From positions 16,901,037 through 16,965,036 of the forward strand of contig JAFMSR010000018.1 of NCBI GenBank assembly GCA_022818135.1: a DNA stretch of 64,000 nucleotides, read 5' to 3'. Below, in pieces: positions 1-10,947 of the stretch; positions within the stretch are counted from its first letter, which is position 1, and every line of letters begins with the position of its first letter. The notes under the pieces are model-generated. The model was not told where the DNA came from. It worked only from the letters and a program-made list of their open reading frames with translations, and did no database searches. Origin of the DNA: Saxidomus purpurata. Its lineage: Eukaryota; Mollusca; Bivalvia; Venerida; Veneridae. The position numbers and the translations under genes were made by a program.

Positions 1-2900
1 TTGAAAGGTGACTTTTGATGTATTTTTGCATATTTTTGCGTATAAAACATATTCAAAAATATAAAAGCAAGGTACCACGTTCCAGACAACAACACTAGGT
101 AAATCGCACTCATAGATCTCACTGGTCGCCGCGGTTGACCTACTTAAATTTCGGCAACCAATCAAATCCATTTGGTAAAAATGGCTGTAAATTCTCATTT
201 ACCACAATCCGGCATTCAAATTACATTTTAAGGCACGAAAGAAGACATGTCGGGTTTCAGCAGGTCAAATGCAATGTTTCCAGGCCGGACCTTAATAAAA
301 CCAAATTAACTGAACTGATTTACATTTCATTATATCGTTTGTTTTGAGCAGGCTTCCTGTAAGCTTAATCTTGTAAGCATACCTTGTAGTGAAAGACGCG
401 ATTATGGGTGTAAGTTAAGACTTTACCATACATTGATAAAATTTCATTGCATACTGGCCTTTGTCGCAGTTTCACGTTGTTTTTTTGCGTTTAGATACCT
501 TATGAAACGCATTGGTGCTTCTAGTATAGGTTACGTTTCACAAAAGGTTAAATAGATTTAAATGTCTACAAAGATTATAGGAACTACTGCAATATGTCCT
601 ACTTTAATTATCCTTAGAGTTCTAGAGATATTTGGTCATTATGCCATATAAAGTGAATTCAAGCAACCACTTTCAGAGAAAAGTAATCCATTAGTTTTTA
701 TATAGAACTGAATGTTTCAAGCAATGTGGCAAATTTGCAGCGCCGTCCTCACAGAACATGTCGCAAACAGTTACATGTTTACAAATGTTTATTTAGTACT
801 CAAAACCATATTCATTTATCAATTAATGGCTCCGGTCGGACGGGCAACGTTAGAAATTATCCTTCCACATCCAGCGGGCAAAGTTTATTCAGCGGTTTGT
901 CCGAAGTTTTAGTTTGAGTAGTTCTTGGCGATGTAAAAGTTCTCTTTAAATATTTTGTCTGGCAATTGAAGAAATTTTATTTAATATTTTAACAGTGCTT
1001 CAGTTCAAGACTCAGTATGACAAGTACTTTTCACATTTAAAATCTGACACCAGTGATATTTATAAAGCCAGGGTTAAAAAGAAAACATATGCACCGGAAG
1101 CCTCATAAAATTTGTTATTGACACAATCATATTGATGTAGAAGAGGAGATTATTAGATCTCAACAACACTACACAGACAAAGTAAGACCAAGTAAGTAAG
1201 TTTACCAACTCAGTGGTAAATATGTCTTCAACTTAGTGGTGGAAGACATATTGATTTTGTGCTGTCTTTCAGTATGTATCAAAGTTCGTCCGCGCAACTC
1301 CGACACGCCTAGATGGATTTTACTCAAACTTGGTTGAAATGTTGAAAACCGCCGGACGGATTTTAACCAAACTTCACATGAATGATCAGTGCTAAACTTA
1401 ATAGTACCTATCGTCCGCATTTTCCGGTTCAATGATTGTTAGCGGATTCAGTGTCCCTTTTCGTAGACCCTAATATTTGACGGCTAGAATTGAATCACTC
1501 ATATAACTTTATGCAAAAGTCTCTCCCGCCCATAACGAGAGTTAGCTTGAAGCGTTGTTATATCAATGCAACCAACAGGATTCTATTGGTGTAACATGCA
1601 ATTAAGCTAACATCAAAAATAGAGTAATCCAGACTCCTGAAAGATCCTGCTTAGAATAAACAGTGGGTTTAAAATGGTATTTAACTAGGGCGATGAGGCT
1701 GATGATAAGAAACCCTGTGTCAACACGATTGATTGGAATAACACATATGTCCCCAATATTTAGCAGAGGAAATGAATGACATGGATTTGTTTGAATGGCA
1801 CTAAATCAATGACCAACTAGAGGCTGTTTTGTTCACACAAAAAACGTACGTTTTCCACCACTCAACCATATAGGATAAACAGTTTACGCTACTATACATT
1901 TACGGAAAAGGGAAATAACTCCACTAAGAATTACTGAAACGCCGGTGATATGCACAATTAGCCTTAAGATGATCATTCATATGAAGTGTGGTTGAAATCT
2001 GAAAGCGAGGTAAGAGGAGATGTGAAAACAAACTTAAGTACAAGGATATACAAGAAAGGACAGTATATATAAGAATCACTGAAACAGAATTTTTAAAATC
2101 CGCCTAGCGATGTTATGCGAGTTGCGCGGACAAACTAAGGGTTAGAGTGTACGAAAAAAGACAATAACTCTACTAAGAATCACTCAACCGGAAGCAATAG
2201 TTTTGATTGAAGAAATTATTGTCAGTCGTAATTTTAAAACTTCAGTCAAATCAGCCGTGCAACCCATGGGCACAGACGGTAATCAAAAACTAAATGAGTA
2301 TAAACAGTAAATTTTAAATTACTTCGGATAGATTTTTGTGTGTATCGCATGTCAACAAAAAGATCATAGCTTACATGTTTCATACATTCTCATCATGATT
2401 AGCAATATTTGTTCACATCTGCTGCGAATGTAAATGCCAAATGTAGAATAAACATTTTAACCAATACGGCCTGAAAAAAATTAGGTGTAAGTGAACAGTG
2501 ACACCTAGCTTAAATTCAGATTACGCTTGGAACACAATACGCTCTCGTAGAAACGTAACGAAAGGCCAAGTGTTACTCTGCAAAAGTGTTAACAATTCCT
2601 GAATTCGAAAGCAGTAAATCAAGAATGCTTCATTGAAATTTGATGTGGTATTTTAAAAGTATATAAACATTCTGACTTGGTTTGGTATTGATTGAGATAA
2701 AAACTACCTGCGTAAGAGGTGGACAATTCTTATTTGGTGCAAAATTTGACAATTCATGGGTAGTTACTTTGGAATGCCTAATGCTGTCTGGCTGATTACT
2801 GAACTTTTATAAGATGCCTATAATTGTCCTACTATGTTTGATCCCGATTCAATAAATCTATTTGAGTTTGAGTACTGACAAGGCAAAACTGACTTAATTT
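1..2900. other. Unassigned AT-rich sequence
   Basis: No convincing exon, RNA gene or complete repeat was recognised. Short open frames here are chance. Diffuse repetition is visible around 1919-1945 and 2168-2190, where a phrase reading roughly ctc(c/t)actaagaat(t/c)ac recurs, so part of this stretch is probably a decayed tandem or interspersed repeat. Confidence 0.5.
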
Positions 2901-2957
2901 TGACAATTCGAGAGCAATAGCTAATATAAGTTTTGTGATGACCCGACAAATATAAAC

Positions 2958-4806
2958 TCTTTGAGATTATAGAGCAGACCTCGCAGTGAACGCTCGGTCT
3001 CAGGACTATAGAGCAGACCTCGCAGTGAACGCTGCACTCGGTCTCAGGATTATAGAGCAGACCTCGCAGTGAACGCTGTACTCGGTCTCAGGATTATAGA
3101 GCAGACCTCGCAGTGAACGCTGCACTCGGTCTCAGGATTATAGAGCAGACCTCGCAGTGAACGCTGCACTCGGTCTCAGGATTATAGAGCAGACCTCGCA
3201 GTGAACGCTGCACTCGGTCTCAGGATTATAGAGCAGACCTCGCAGTGAACGCTGTACTCGGTCTCAGGACTATAGAGCAGACCTCGCAGTGAACGCTGTA
3301 CTCGGTCTCAGGACTATAGAGCAGACCTCGCAGTGAACGCTGCACTCGGTCTCAGGACTATAGAGCAGACCTCGCAGTGAACGCTGCACTCGGTCTCAGG
3401 ACTATAGAGCAGACCTCGCAGTGAACGCTGTACTCGGTCTCAGGAATATAGAGCAGACCTCGCAGTGAACGCTGCACTCGGTCTCAGGATTATAGAGCAG
3501 ACCTCGCAGTGAACGCTGCACTCGGTCTCAGGATTATAGAGCAGACCTCGCAGTGAACGCTGCACTCGGTCTAGGATTATAGAGCAGACCTCTCAGTGAA
3601 CGCTGTACTCGGTCTCAGGACTATAGAGCAGACCTCGCAGTGAACGCTGCACTCGGTCTCAGGACTATAGAGCAGACCTCGCAGTGAACGCTGCACTCGG
3701 TCTCAGGACTATAGAGCAGACCTCGCAGTGAACGCTGCACTCGGTCTCAGGACTATAGAGCAGACCTCGCAGTGAACGCTGCACTCGGTCTCAGGACTAT
3801 AGAGCAGACCTCGCAGTGAACGCTGCACTCGGTCTCAGGATTATAGAGCAGACCTCGCAGTGAACGCTGCACTCGGTCTCAGGACTATAGAGCAGACCTC
3901 GCAGTGAACGCTGTACTCGGTCTCAGGACTATAGAGCAGACCTCGCAGTGAACGCTGTACTCGGTCTCAGGACTATAGAGCAGACCTCGCAGTGAACGCT
4001 GCACTCGGTCTCAGGACTATAGAGCAGACCTCGCAGTGAACGCTGCACTCGGTCTCAGGACTATAGAGCAGACCTCGCAGTGAACGCTGCACTCGGTCTC
4101 AGGATTATAGAGCAGACCTCGCAGTGAACGCTGCACTCGGTCTCAGGACTATAGAGCAGACCTCGCAGTGAACGCTGTACTCGGTCTCAGGATTATAGAG
4201 CAGACCTCGCAGTGAACGCTGCACTCGGTCTCAGGACTATAGAGCAGACCTCGCAGTGAACGCTGCACTCGGTCTCAGGACTATAGAGCAGACCTCGCAG
4301 TGAACGCTGCACTCGGTCTCAGGACTATAGAGCAGACCTCGCAGTGAACGCTGCACTCGGTCTCAGGACTATAGAGCAGACCTCGCAGTGAACGCTGCAC
4401 TCGGTCTCAGGACTATAGAGCAGACCTCGCAGTGAACGCTGTACTCGGTCTCAGGACTATAGAGCAGACCTCGCAGTGAACGCTGTACTCGGTCTCAGGA
4501 CTATAGAGCAGACCTCGCAGTGAACGCTGCACTCGGTCTCAGGACTATAGAGCAGACCTCGCAGTGAACGCTGCACTCGGTCTCAGACTATAGAGCAGAC
4601 CTCGCAGTGAACGCTGCACTCGGTCTCAGGACTATAGAGCAGACCTCGCAGTGAACGCTGCACTCGGTCTCAGGACTATAGAGCAGACCTCGCAGTGAAC
4701 GCTGTACTCGGTCTCAGGACTATAGAGCAGACCTCGCAGTGAACGCTGCACTCGGTCTCAGGATTATAGAGCAGACCTCGCAGTGAACGCTGCACTCGGT
4801 CTCAGG
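2958..4806. repeat. 44-bp minisatellite array, about 42 copies
   Basis: Head-to-tail units of 44 bp with almost no divergence; each contains GAGCAGACCTCGCAGTGAAC followed by GCTG(C/T)ACTCGGTCTCAGGA. Two sites vary between units: GACTATAG versus GATTATAG, and TGCACTC versus TGTACTC. The first unit is short by about six bases, and units near 3573 and 4585 carry small deletions. There are no spacers, so this is not a CRISPR array. A single degenerate unit sits at the matching position of the right duplicate (56176-56221). Confidence 0.97.
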
Positions 4807-4917
4807 ACATTTGATTCCATGTCCATTATACAATCGGGCCTTAGATATATTAAGATTGCTAAAAGTCCTGCAAAAACAATGCGTACAAATTGGAAACTAG
4901 ACGCTTTATTTACTCTC

Positions 4918-5022
4918 TTGTATTGAGACATTTCTTCATGTCCAATGTTTTAACTATATCATCTATTTTGTTCCGTTTTCAACTTTTGAGAGCAAATCAG
5001 GTAGCCTTAACCTTGCAGTAAA
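4918..5022 (-). pseudogene. Dead copy of ABCG exon 3
   Basis: Reads as the counterpart of the live exon at 56339-56444 (FTARLRLPD start preserved). It has lost one base in the A-rich lysine stretch, giving a frameshift that immediately meets TAG, and its splice donor has changed from GTGAGT to GAGAGT. It cannot be used in the normal way. Confidence 0.9.
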
Positions 5023-5242
5023 CTGTAACAGGCAATAATTATGTGCACAAAAGTTACAATGTAGTAATATTCAGTGAAATTATTGGACATTTGTCAGGGA
5101 TTCCACATGCAAAACTCCAAACAAGAGTTCCACGAATAATTTGTCATAACTTTAATGACTGAATGAAGCATGGTAAATATATGAGACAGAGAGACAGTGC
5201 CAAATTCACATGAAAATCATGCTCCCCTGAGAAGTCACTTAC

Positions 5243-5303
5243 GTATAAAGTTTCATAGAGTGTAAGTTGTGAGAAGAATACATCCTGTTGTTGAACAAAT
5301 AGG
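5243..5303 (-). pseudogene. Truncated copy of ABCG exon 2
   Basis: Matches the 3' third of the live exon at 56663-56832, the part after the Q-loop, and keeps a GTAAGT donor. Relative to the live copy about 127 bp are missing between 5301 and 5302; the loss removes the acceptor, the GSGKTT half of Walker A and the residues that follow. Confidence 0.9.
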
Positions 5304-5351
5304 ACATTAAGATTTTAACAGGTCATTTTCCCCGAGTTTCAAATTGAGGGT

Positions 5352-5390
5352 CTATGGCGCCGTCTCAAAACTTTGGAGATGGCGCCATAG
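5352..5390. repeat. Short inverted repeat
   Basis: TCTATGGCGCC and GGCGCCATAGA face each other about 19 bp apart, downstream of the truncated exon copy. The right duplicate has a single GGCGCC block at this place, so the second arm was gained in the left copy or lost in the right. Confidence 0.7.
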
Positions 5391-5426
5391 AATCTCAGTT
5401 TGTGGAAATTGAGTGCCATTATTGTC

Positions 5427-6120
5427 TAGAGGAGGAGCGTTTGGGAGGCACTGGTACCTGATACATCAGATAAAAAAGCCATGTTTATTTTATAAGAGTC
5501 ATAGATAAGTTAAGCTATAATTTTAGAGTATTCCATTTAAAAAATATAAAATTATTCACGTTTCCCAATGTAACTATACTCCAGTTAGATTGTATTTCAT
5601 GCCTATGATAGTCTTCATCATATTTTACTTTATGCACTTGTACTCCTGTTTTGCTCGAAATTTTCGTGAATTTGTGTTCATACACTATATCTAAGCAACT
5701 GATTACACTGTATTAGTTACTCTAGGTAAAATATTTGACACCACCAGACGTTTAAATTCTATACTAACTTTTCCCTCCCACTCTCCCTTTGTTTTATGGC
5801 TGATGCACCATGATGATTGGTGGATTTGTACTTTCTTCTTCTTTATCTAATCTTATGACAAAGGCGCCATTTTGTGACTATTATGTTGCTGTTGTTTGAC
5901 AGTCTGTTAGTATTTTTCAGGACAATCAAGATTCGCCAGTCATTGGGAAACAATACCACAGAATATATTAGAAATGGAAACCTATCGATTTATTCGTTAT
6001 ACGAAATGGTGTCAAATGCAATTGCCTAAATCCTATAATGTGTCTTTTTATGATTTTAGTTTTAGTAACATAGGATAAGTGAATAATTGATTTACTCCCC
6101 AATAAGAGTGAGTAAATATA
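5427..6120. other. Unassigned sequence present only in the left duplicate
   Basis: Homology to the right segment stops near 5510 (right about 57065) and resumes near 6122 (right about 57085). The roughly 600 bp between are therefore an insertion on the left or a deletion on the right. No open frame or terminal repeat was recognised. Confidence 0.6.
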
Positions 6121-6121
6121 G

Positions 6122-6420
6122 ATATTGTGACCCGGGCCAGAACGATATCCTTAGCTGTTTGATCCCAAACTATAAATATGCAAGGCAAAATTGTATGAAT
6201 ATCCAGCATGGGCTTTCGGAGAAGAAGCACAGACAAGATTTTCGGTTATCAAGTCCCTGTTCACTTGACCTTTAAGCTAGTGACCCAAAATTATAATATA
6301 CACACAACTCCACATCATAATGATCTTTCCTGGTAAGTTTTATGAAAATCAAGACGGGGTTATTGGAAAAGAAGCGCCGATAAGATTTTACTGAATATTA
6401 CAAATATCTATGTATAGAGA
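6122..6420 (+). repeat. Family F repeat
   Basis: Degenerate copy of a dispersed sequence with phrases such as gtgacccaaaattataata, gatgcttc and tttatgaaaatcca. Other copies lie at 10575-10920, 28630-28955, 58020-58370 and 62630-62772. It immediately precedes the nucleotidyltransferase leader in both long duplicates. Confidence 0.7.
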
Positions 6421-6580
6421 TACATATGGATCATACATATGGCAAAATCTTCTTTTATGCCATAACTTACATAAATTATGAAGTATGATAAGCATTTCAC
6501 TGCAAGTTATCCATATTTGGAAGCCTTACACTCAAACATTGTATCAAATTTGTTTTTTAATTAACTGATTTTATTTCCAG

Positions 6581-6741
6581 AGCACACCTTATAAAGGGAG
6601 ACCGCTATTGTATTAATTATACTTGCAATAAACCTATACCTACTACCTCCCTTCACACTGACCTTTAAATCAAAAGAGAAAGTTTAAAGTAAATACCAGT
6701 CAATTGAACTACAAATTGTACTCGTATTTAGGAAAATAAAG
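6581..6741 (+). other. Probable 5' UTR exon of nucleotidyltransferase gene 1
   Basis: A pyrimidine-rich acceptor (tgattttatttccag) precedes AGCACAC, and AAAG/GTTTGT marks a plausible donor. The same block occurs upstream of the other copies (15908-16096, from 21979, 58902-59082). Conservation of acceptor and donor in non-coding sequence suggests a real leader exon spliced to the coding exon at 6955. RNA data would be needed; no upstream first exon was found. Confidence 0.55.
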
Positions 6742-6955
6742 GTTTGTACTGATAACTTTCTATGTAGTTCTATTTTAAAACAGTAGTTTAAAATTTGTTG
6801 ATACAATAGTGCAGATTTAACAGTAGATAAAAAGCACAATCTTCCTATTTTAGTTTTCTGTATCTACTGATGCCTAAAAATAACTCCCTGAAATAATATT
6901 TCTATTCAATAAACATCAAATGGTGTAAAAGAAAGTATTTTTGTAATATTTCAGA

Positions 6956-9088
6956 ATGTTTCATGTTCCCGAGTATGGTAAGAATGTCTCACTGCAGCTG
7001 TCAGAAGTCCTGCAAGATATAGGTGTCAATGAGAGAATGATAGTGAAGAGAAGGAGGGCCAAGTTACTGGGGGAGACTATAGAGACAATCAGTCGTAGAT
7101 TAGCAGGTGATCAAGCAACTATTTATTATTTAGGAAGTCAACCTGAAGGCACCACTACAAGGGGACTGAAATCTGACACGGATATACTTTTTTGTATAAA
7201 TGATGCAAGTGTGATAAAGGACTGGGCTGAGTGGTCTCCTGATAAATTTAACTTTCTGATGATACAAGATGACACCACTCCATCAGGATATTGCTATCTA
7301 CAGCACATTAGATCTAATGTTCCACTTCCTCACACTGAGGAAGACGGGAATCACTTTGTAAAGGACATACATGGGAGAGTATTGATGAAAAACACACTGA
7401 TTGATGACTATCTACGAAGAGATCAACATAGACAAGGGCCGTCAATGGCAACAGAAGGTGGGCCAGGTTTCAATGACATAGATAAAGTTCTTTCATATCC
7501 ATTAAAATCTTTGCCAAATTCAGTAAGACACTGGTTATACCAAGCACATTCAAGATGGCCGACTGCAGAAATGATTAGATATGCAGCTGCATGTAAATGT
7601 TTTGTGGTTCCCACAGGTAGCAGTGTAAGTGAAAATAAAGACTTCCAGTGGAGAATTTCTACCAGCTTGGCTGAGAGATGTTTTATGCTGAATTTAAATA
7701 TTACCCAAATAAGGTGTTATATACTGTTAAAGATGATTCTTAAAACATTTATAAATCTTCATGGACAAAAACTTATTACAAGTTACATGTGCAAAACAGT
7801 TTTATTCCGCTGTATTAGGAGTAAATCTTCATTTGTATGGAAGGAAAGTAATATTCTTAACTGTTTAAGGTACTGTTTATCTACACTTAATGAATGTATA
7901 TTGTCAGGCAATTGTCCTCATTTCATATTACCTGGAAACAATTTGATGGCTGGAAAATTCACTGTTGAAAACAAGCATCCGTTACTTGAACAGATGTCAA
8001 GCTTGATAAAGCATACTGCTGCATGTCTCCTTAGGATTCAGATTGATAACCTAGGACAGAAACTGCTGCTGAAGTTGAACATTATACATGGTGCAGATTA
8101 TAATGGCACATTCTCTATTGAAAATACTAAACAATCTATTCTAACTGCAGGAGAACTATTATTCAATACTGCTCATATATTTGGGGAGCAATATACTCAT
8201 TATCTGGTCAGTTTGAAAAACAGAAGATTAATGGCACAGATGCTTTCCCTGTTGCAAACTGTTGTTAATTTATTCGGATATCACACTGAAGGAAATTTGT
8301 TTGTACAAGCAGCATGCAGACTAATGACACCTTTCTTCTGTACTCTACTAGGATCTTTGATGGCATCCTATAACATTCAGCACAACAACCATGTTTCTCC
8401 TCAAGCACTTGGGTGGTTGTCTGCAGGAATCAACTCAGATGTCTCATCCAGCAGACTGAAGTTTGCTTCTGTGTTTTACTGTACAGGAGACATGGAAAGT
8501 GCAGCGTTCATGCTGAGAGATACTGAAGAACGGTACAACATACATGTTGTTGAACCAGTATGTGGATGTTATCAACAGCCACGATCTCTCAAAGAAGAAT
8601 TCGCAATATTAGCAACCGATTATAATGAAGAAGCTATAAAGTATGCTACAGCCTCTTGTGTCAAATTTCTGCCCTCAGAAAGAAACTGTGTTCCAAAGGA
8701 ACTTCAGTATGAGATGTTCCGATCTACTAGAGATGAATTATTGCAAAGACAAGAGAAGGATGCGTGGATGGATTTGGCTGCTGTAAATTCTATTCCATAT
8801 CTGTATTTTCTTCAGTATAAAACCTTTGGCCACCTACAGAGAATACAAGCACAACAGCAAGCTTTAAATAATCTGGTCGTTGTAACTCTACGTAAAAGGG
8901 ACCTTGACCACAGAGAAACGGCATGGAATCTGGTAGGGCAGTGTATGGAGCAAGAAAAAAGACTGGATGATGCATTACAGTGTTACAGAAATTCACTTCG
9001 TATAAGGCAAACAAACAATGTTGCAAGATTTCATATGTGTATACTTCTAGCCAGCCTGTTTCGTCTTGCAAGGGAAAATAACTTGTAA
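6956..9088 (+). CDS. Mab-21/cGAS-like nucleotidyltransferase, copy 1 (710 aa)
   Basis: Single coding exon; the ATG follows two bases after a strong acceptor (tttgtaatatttcag) at 6954. The Mab-21 fold is supported by LGSQPEGTT at residues 59-67 (nucleotidyltransferase GS motif), SDTDIL at 73-78 (first metal-binding acidic pair D74 and D76), GPSMATEGGPGF at 161-172, and [10 protein letters not shown] at 232-241 with SYMCKTVLF at 276-284, which match the cGAS/Mab-21 C-lobe WRxSFs and SYHxKT motifs. The third catalytic acid is not assignable by eye. No cGAS-type zinc ribbon is seen. The C-terminal half is helical and ends with a TPR-like pair ([20 protein letters not shown], about 656-675). By family analogy it may be a cytosolic receptor-type synthase of cyclic nucleotides in innate immunity; the ligand is unknown. 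It lies opposite in strand to the surrounding dead ABCG exons. Confidence 0.9.
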   Translation: MFHVPEYGKNVSLQLSEVLQDIGVNERMIVKRRRAKLLGETIETISRRLAGDQATIYYLGSQPEGTTTRGLKSDTDILFCINDASVIKDWAEWSPDKFNFLMIQDDTTPSGYCYLQHIRSNVPLPHTEEDGNHFVKDIHGRVLMKNTLIDDYLRRDQHRQGPSMATEGGPGFNDIDKVLSYPLKSLPNSVRHWLYQAHSRWPTAEMIRYAAACKCFVVPTGSSVSENKDFQWRISTSLAERCFMLNLNITQIRCYILLKMILKTFINLHGQKLITSYMCKTVLFRCIRSKSSFVWKESNILNCLRYCLSTLNECILSGNCPHFILPGNNLMAGKFTVENKHPLLEQMSSLIKHTAACLLRIQIDNLGQKLLLKLNIIHGADYNGTFSIENTKQSILTAGELLFNTAHIFGEQYTHYLVSLKNRRLMAQMLSLLQTVVNLFGYHTEGNLFVQAACRLMTPFFCTLLGSLMASYNIQHNNHVSPQALGWLSAGINSDVSSSRLKFASVFYCTGDMESAAFMLRDTEERYNIHVVEPVCGCYQQPRSLKEEFAILATDYNEEAIKYATASCVKFLPSERNCVPKELQYEMFRSTRDELLQRQEKDAWMDLAAVNSIPYLYFLQYKTFGHLQRIQAQQQALNNLVVVTLRKRDLDHRETAWNLVGQCMEQEKRLDDALQCYRNSLRIRQTNNVARFHMCILLASLFRLARENNL

Positions 9089-9205
9089 CTCAGATAAACA
9101 GATCAATGTGACAATTGTTGAACCCCTGATAAGCAGCCAACCCAAGGACCTTACTAACGTTACCTGGTATTACATGTTGCTGCTTCAAATACATGTTCTT
9201 GTCTA

Positions 9206-9211
9206 AATAAA
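9206..9211 (+). promoter_or_regulatory. Polyadenylation signal AATAAA
   Basis: AATAAA 117 bases after the stop codon. It is conserved at the same place in copy 3 (61556-61561) but lost in copy 2 and in the pseudogene. Confidence 0.65.
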
Positions 9212-9229
9212 GACAAAATGATATGTAAT

Positions 9230-9780
9230 AACAATGAAACCAAAGACAGCCTGTTTCCTGGAACCCTACCGGCCCTCTTTTTTTACCCCCAACCTAATTT
9301 TTTATGACCCTAAAAGAATTAGCATGAAGAAAACTTCTATTTTCATGGAATTTGGTGTTGTCTGTGCTCAAAAAACATTTTGTAATGATTTCTTTCATAA
9401 ATTTTACATCAATGATCTAGAAATAGCTGAATACTGTTCTGGGTTACCATCATAAAAAATATTCCCTACCTACATTTGTACCAACCCATCCTTTTCTGAG
9501 CATGTTACAGGAAACATACTTTTTTGTAGGCCTAATAGTCTATTGTTATCTTCTTAATAAAGGTTAACTGGTTACATAAAAGTGTGAACACTTACAAAAT
9601 GTAATGTTTAAAATAAGCAAACTACACCATGCTTTTTCCATTGTAGCTACAATTGTACTGACATATAGTGGTCACATTGATTTGTTAATGACCGGCATTA
9701 GCAATATTTATACTGATTACTCATTTATATAACAATAGATTTCAATAAACTAATGAAAAAATCATGTTCTACTCAGTTTA
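9230..9780 (+). repeat. Shared 3' flank of the nucleotidyltransferase duplicates
   Basis: Begins aacaatgaaaccaaagac and ends around aataaactaatgaaa. The same non-coding stretch follows the other three copies (18180-18660, 27900-28420, 61580-61970), so the duplicated unit extends about 0.7 kb past the stop codon. Confidence 0.85.
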
Positions 9781-9817
9781 AAAGTAAGTTTACATCATAC
9801 TTTCCTTTCATATTTAC

Positions 9818-10560
9818 ATGCCCCCGAAGGGTGGCATATTAAAATCACACCGTTCCTTTGTCCGTCCTCTGTCCGACATTTGTGTCCAAGATTTTAAGAT
9901 AACTTGGCACAAATGTTCAGCACATCAAAACGACTTGTCGCTTGCAAGACCCACGTTCCTATCTCAAAGGTCAAGGTCACACTAAGAGTTTTAAAGTAAA
10001 AGAATCCTGTATATATGAACACGTTTGTGTCCAGACTGTAACTTTGTCATGCATTAAAGGAGTTTAAAATAACTTGGCACAAATGTCTAGCACATTAAGT
10101 CAATGTGTTGGATGCAAGACCCTCATCTAAACATCAAAGGTCAAGGTGACACTAAGAGTTTGAAAGTAATAGAATCCTGTATATTTGTGTCCATACCGTA
10201 ACTTTGCATTGCTTTGAAGGATTTAAAAAAATCTTTGCACAAATGTTTAGCACGTCAACACAATGTGTCGTGTGCAAGACCCACTTCCCTACCTCTAAGG
10301 TCAAGGTCACACTTAGCGTTTAAAGGTAATGGAATACTGTATATATACATACATACATACACGAGTTTGAAAGTAATAGAATCCTGTACATATGAGCCCA
10401 TTCGTTTCCTGACTGTTACTTGTTTTGAAAGATTTTAAAATAATTTGGCACAAATGTTCAGCACATCAAGACAATGTGTCACGTGCAAGACCCAGGTCCC
10501 TACCTCAAAGCTCAAGTTACAGTTTAAAGGTAATGAAATACTTTATGCATGGTAACCCTA
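9818..10560 (+). repeat. Family E tandem-unit repeat
   Basis: Starts with a GC-rich hairpin (ATGCCCCCGAAGGGTGGCAT), then TTGTCCGTCC, then four degenerate units of about 170-200 bp. Each unit contains acttggcacaaatgt, tgcaagaccca, and aaaggtcaaggtcacac. A short (ATAC)n run lies at 10338-10362. Reverse-oriented copies occur at 22640-22985 and 62160-62640. Confidence 0.8.
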
Positions 10561-10574
10561 TCCAGCATTAAAGG

Positions 10575-10920
10575 ATTTTAAAATTACATTAGCAATCCCA
10601 AATTATAAATAGCAAAACTAGACTTCATGCTGATGCTAATTCAAAATGATGCTTCTGCAAAATTTATGAAAATCCAGCCTAAAGTGATTTTGGAGAAGCA
10701 ATGTCAAGATAGTATGTTTTCAAGTCCCTGTAGCCTTGACCTTTGGTCTAGTGACCTAAAACTAGACTTCGTACTGATGCTTAATTAAAAAATTTGTGAA
10801 AATCCAGATAGGGGCATTGGAGAAGCATGGATTTTTTCAACCAAATATCAGGATGTCATTCAAGTACCATGACTCATACAAAAATCAATGAAGCAGAAAA
10901 TCCTGATGATATGCACAACA
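10575..10920 (+). repeat. Family F repeat
   Basis: Two head-to-tail partial units with cttgacctttggtctagtga, then ctcatacaaaaatcaatgaa. The right duplicate keeps the same repeat, interrupted by the element at 62773-63178. Confidence 0.75.
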
Positions 10921-10947
10921 GTTAAACATTTATACTAAGTTTCAGTA

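Noticed and set aside
2958..4806. CRISPR-like regular array
   Set aside because: Units are contiguous with no unique spacers, and the genome is eukaryotic; it is a minisatellite.
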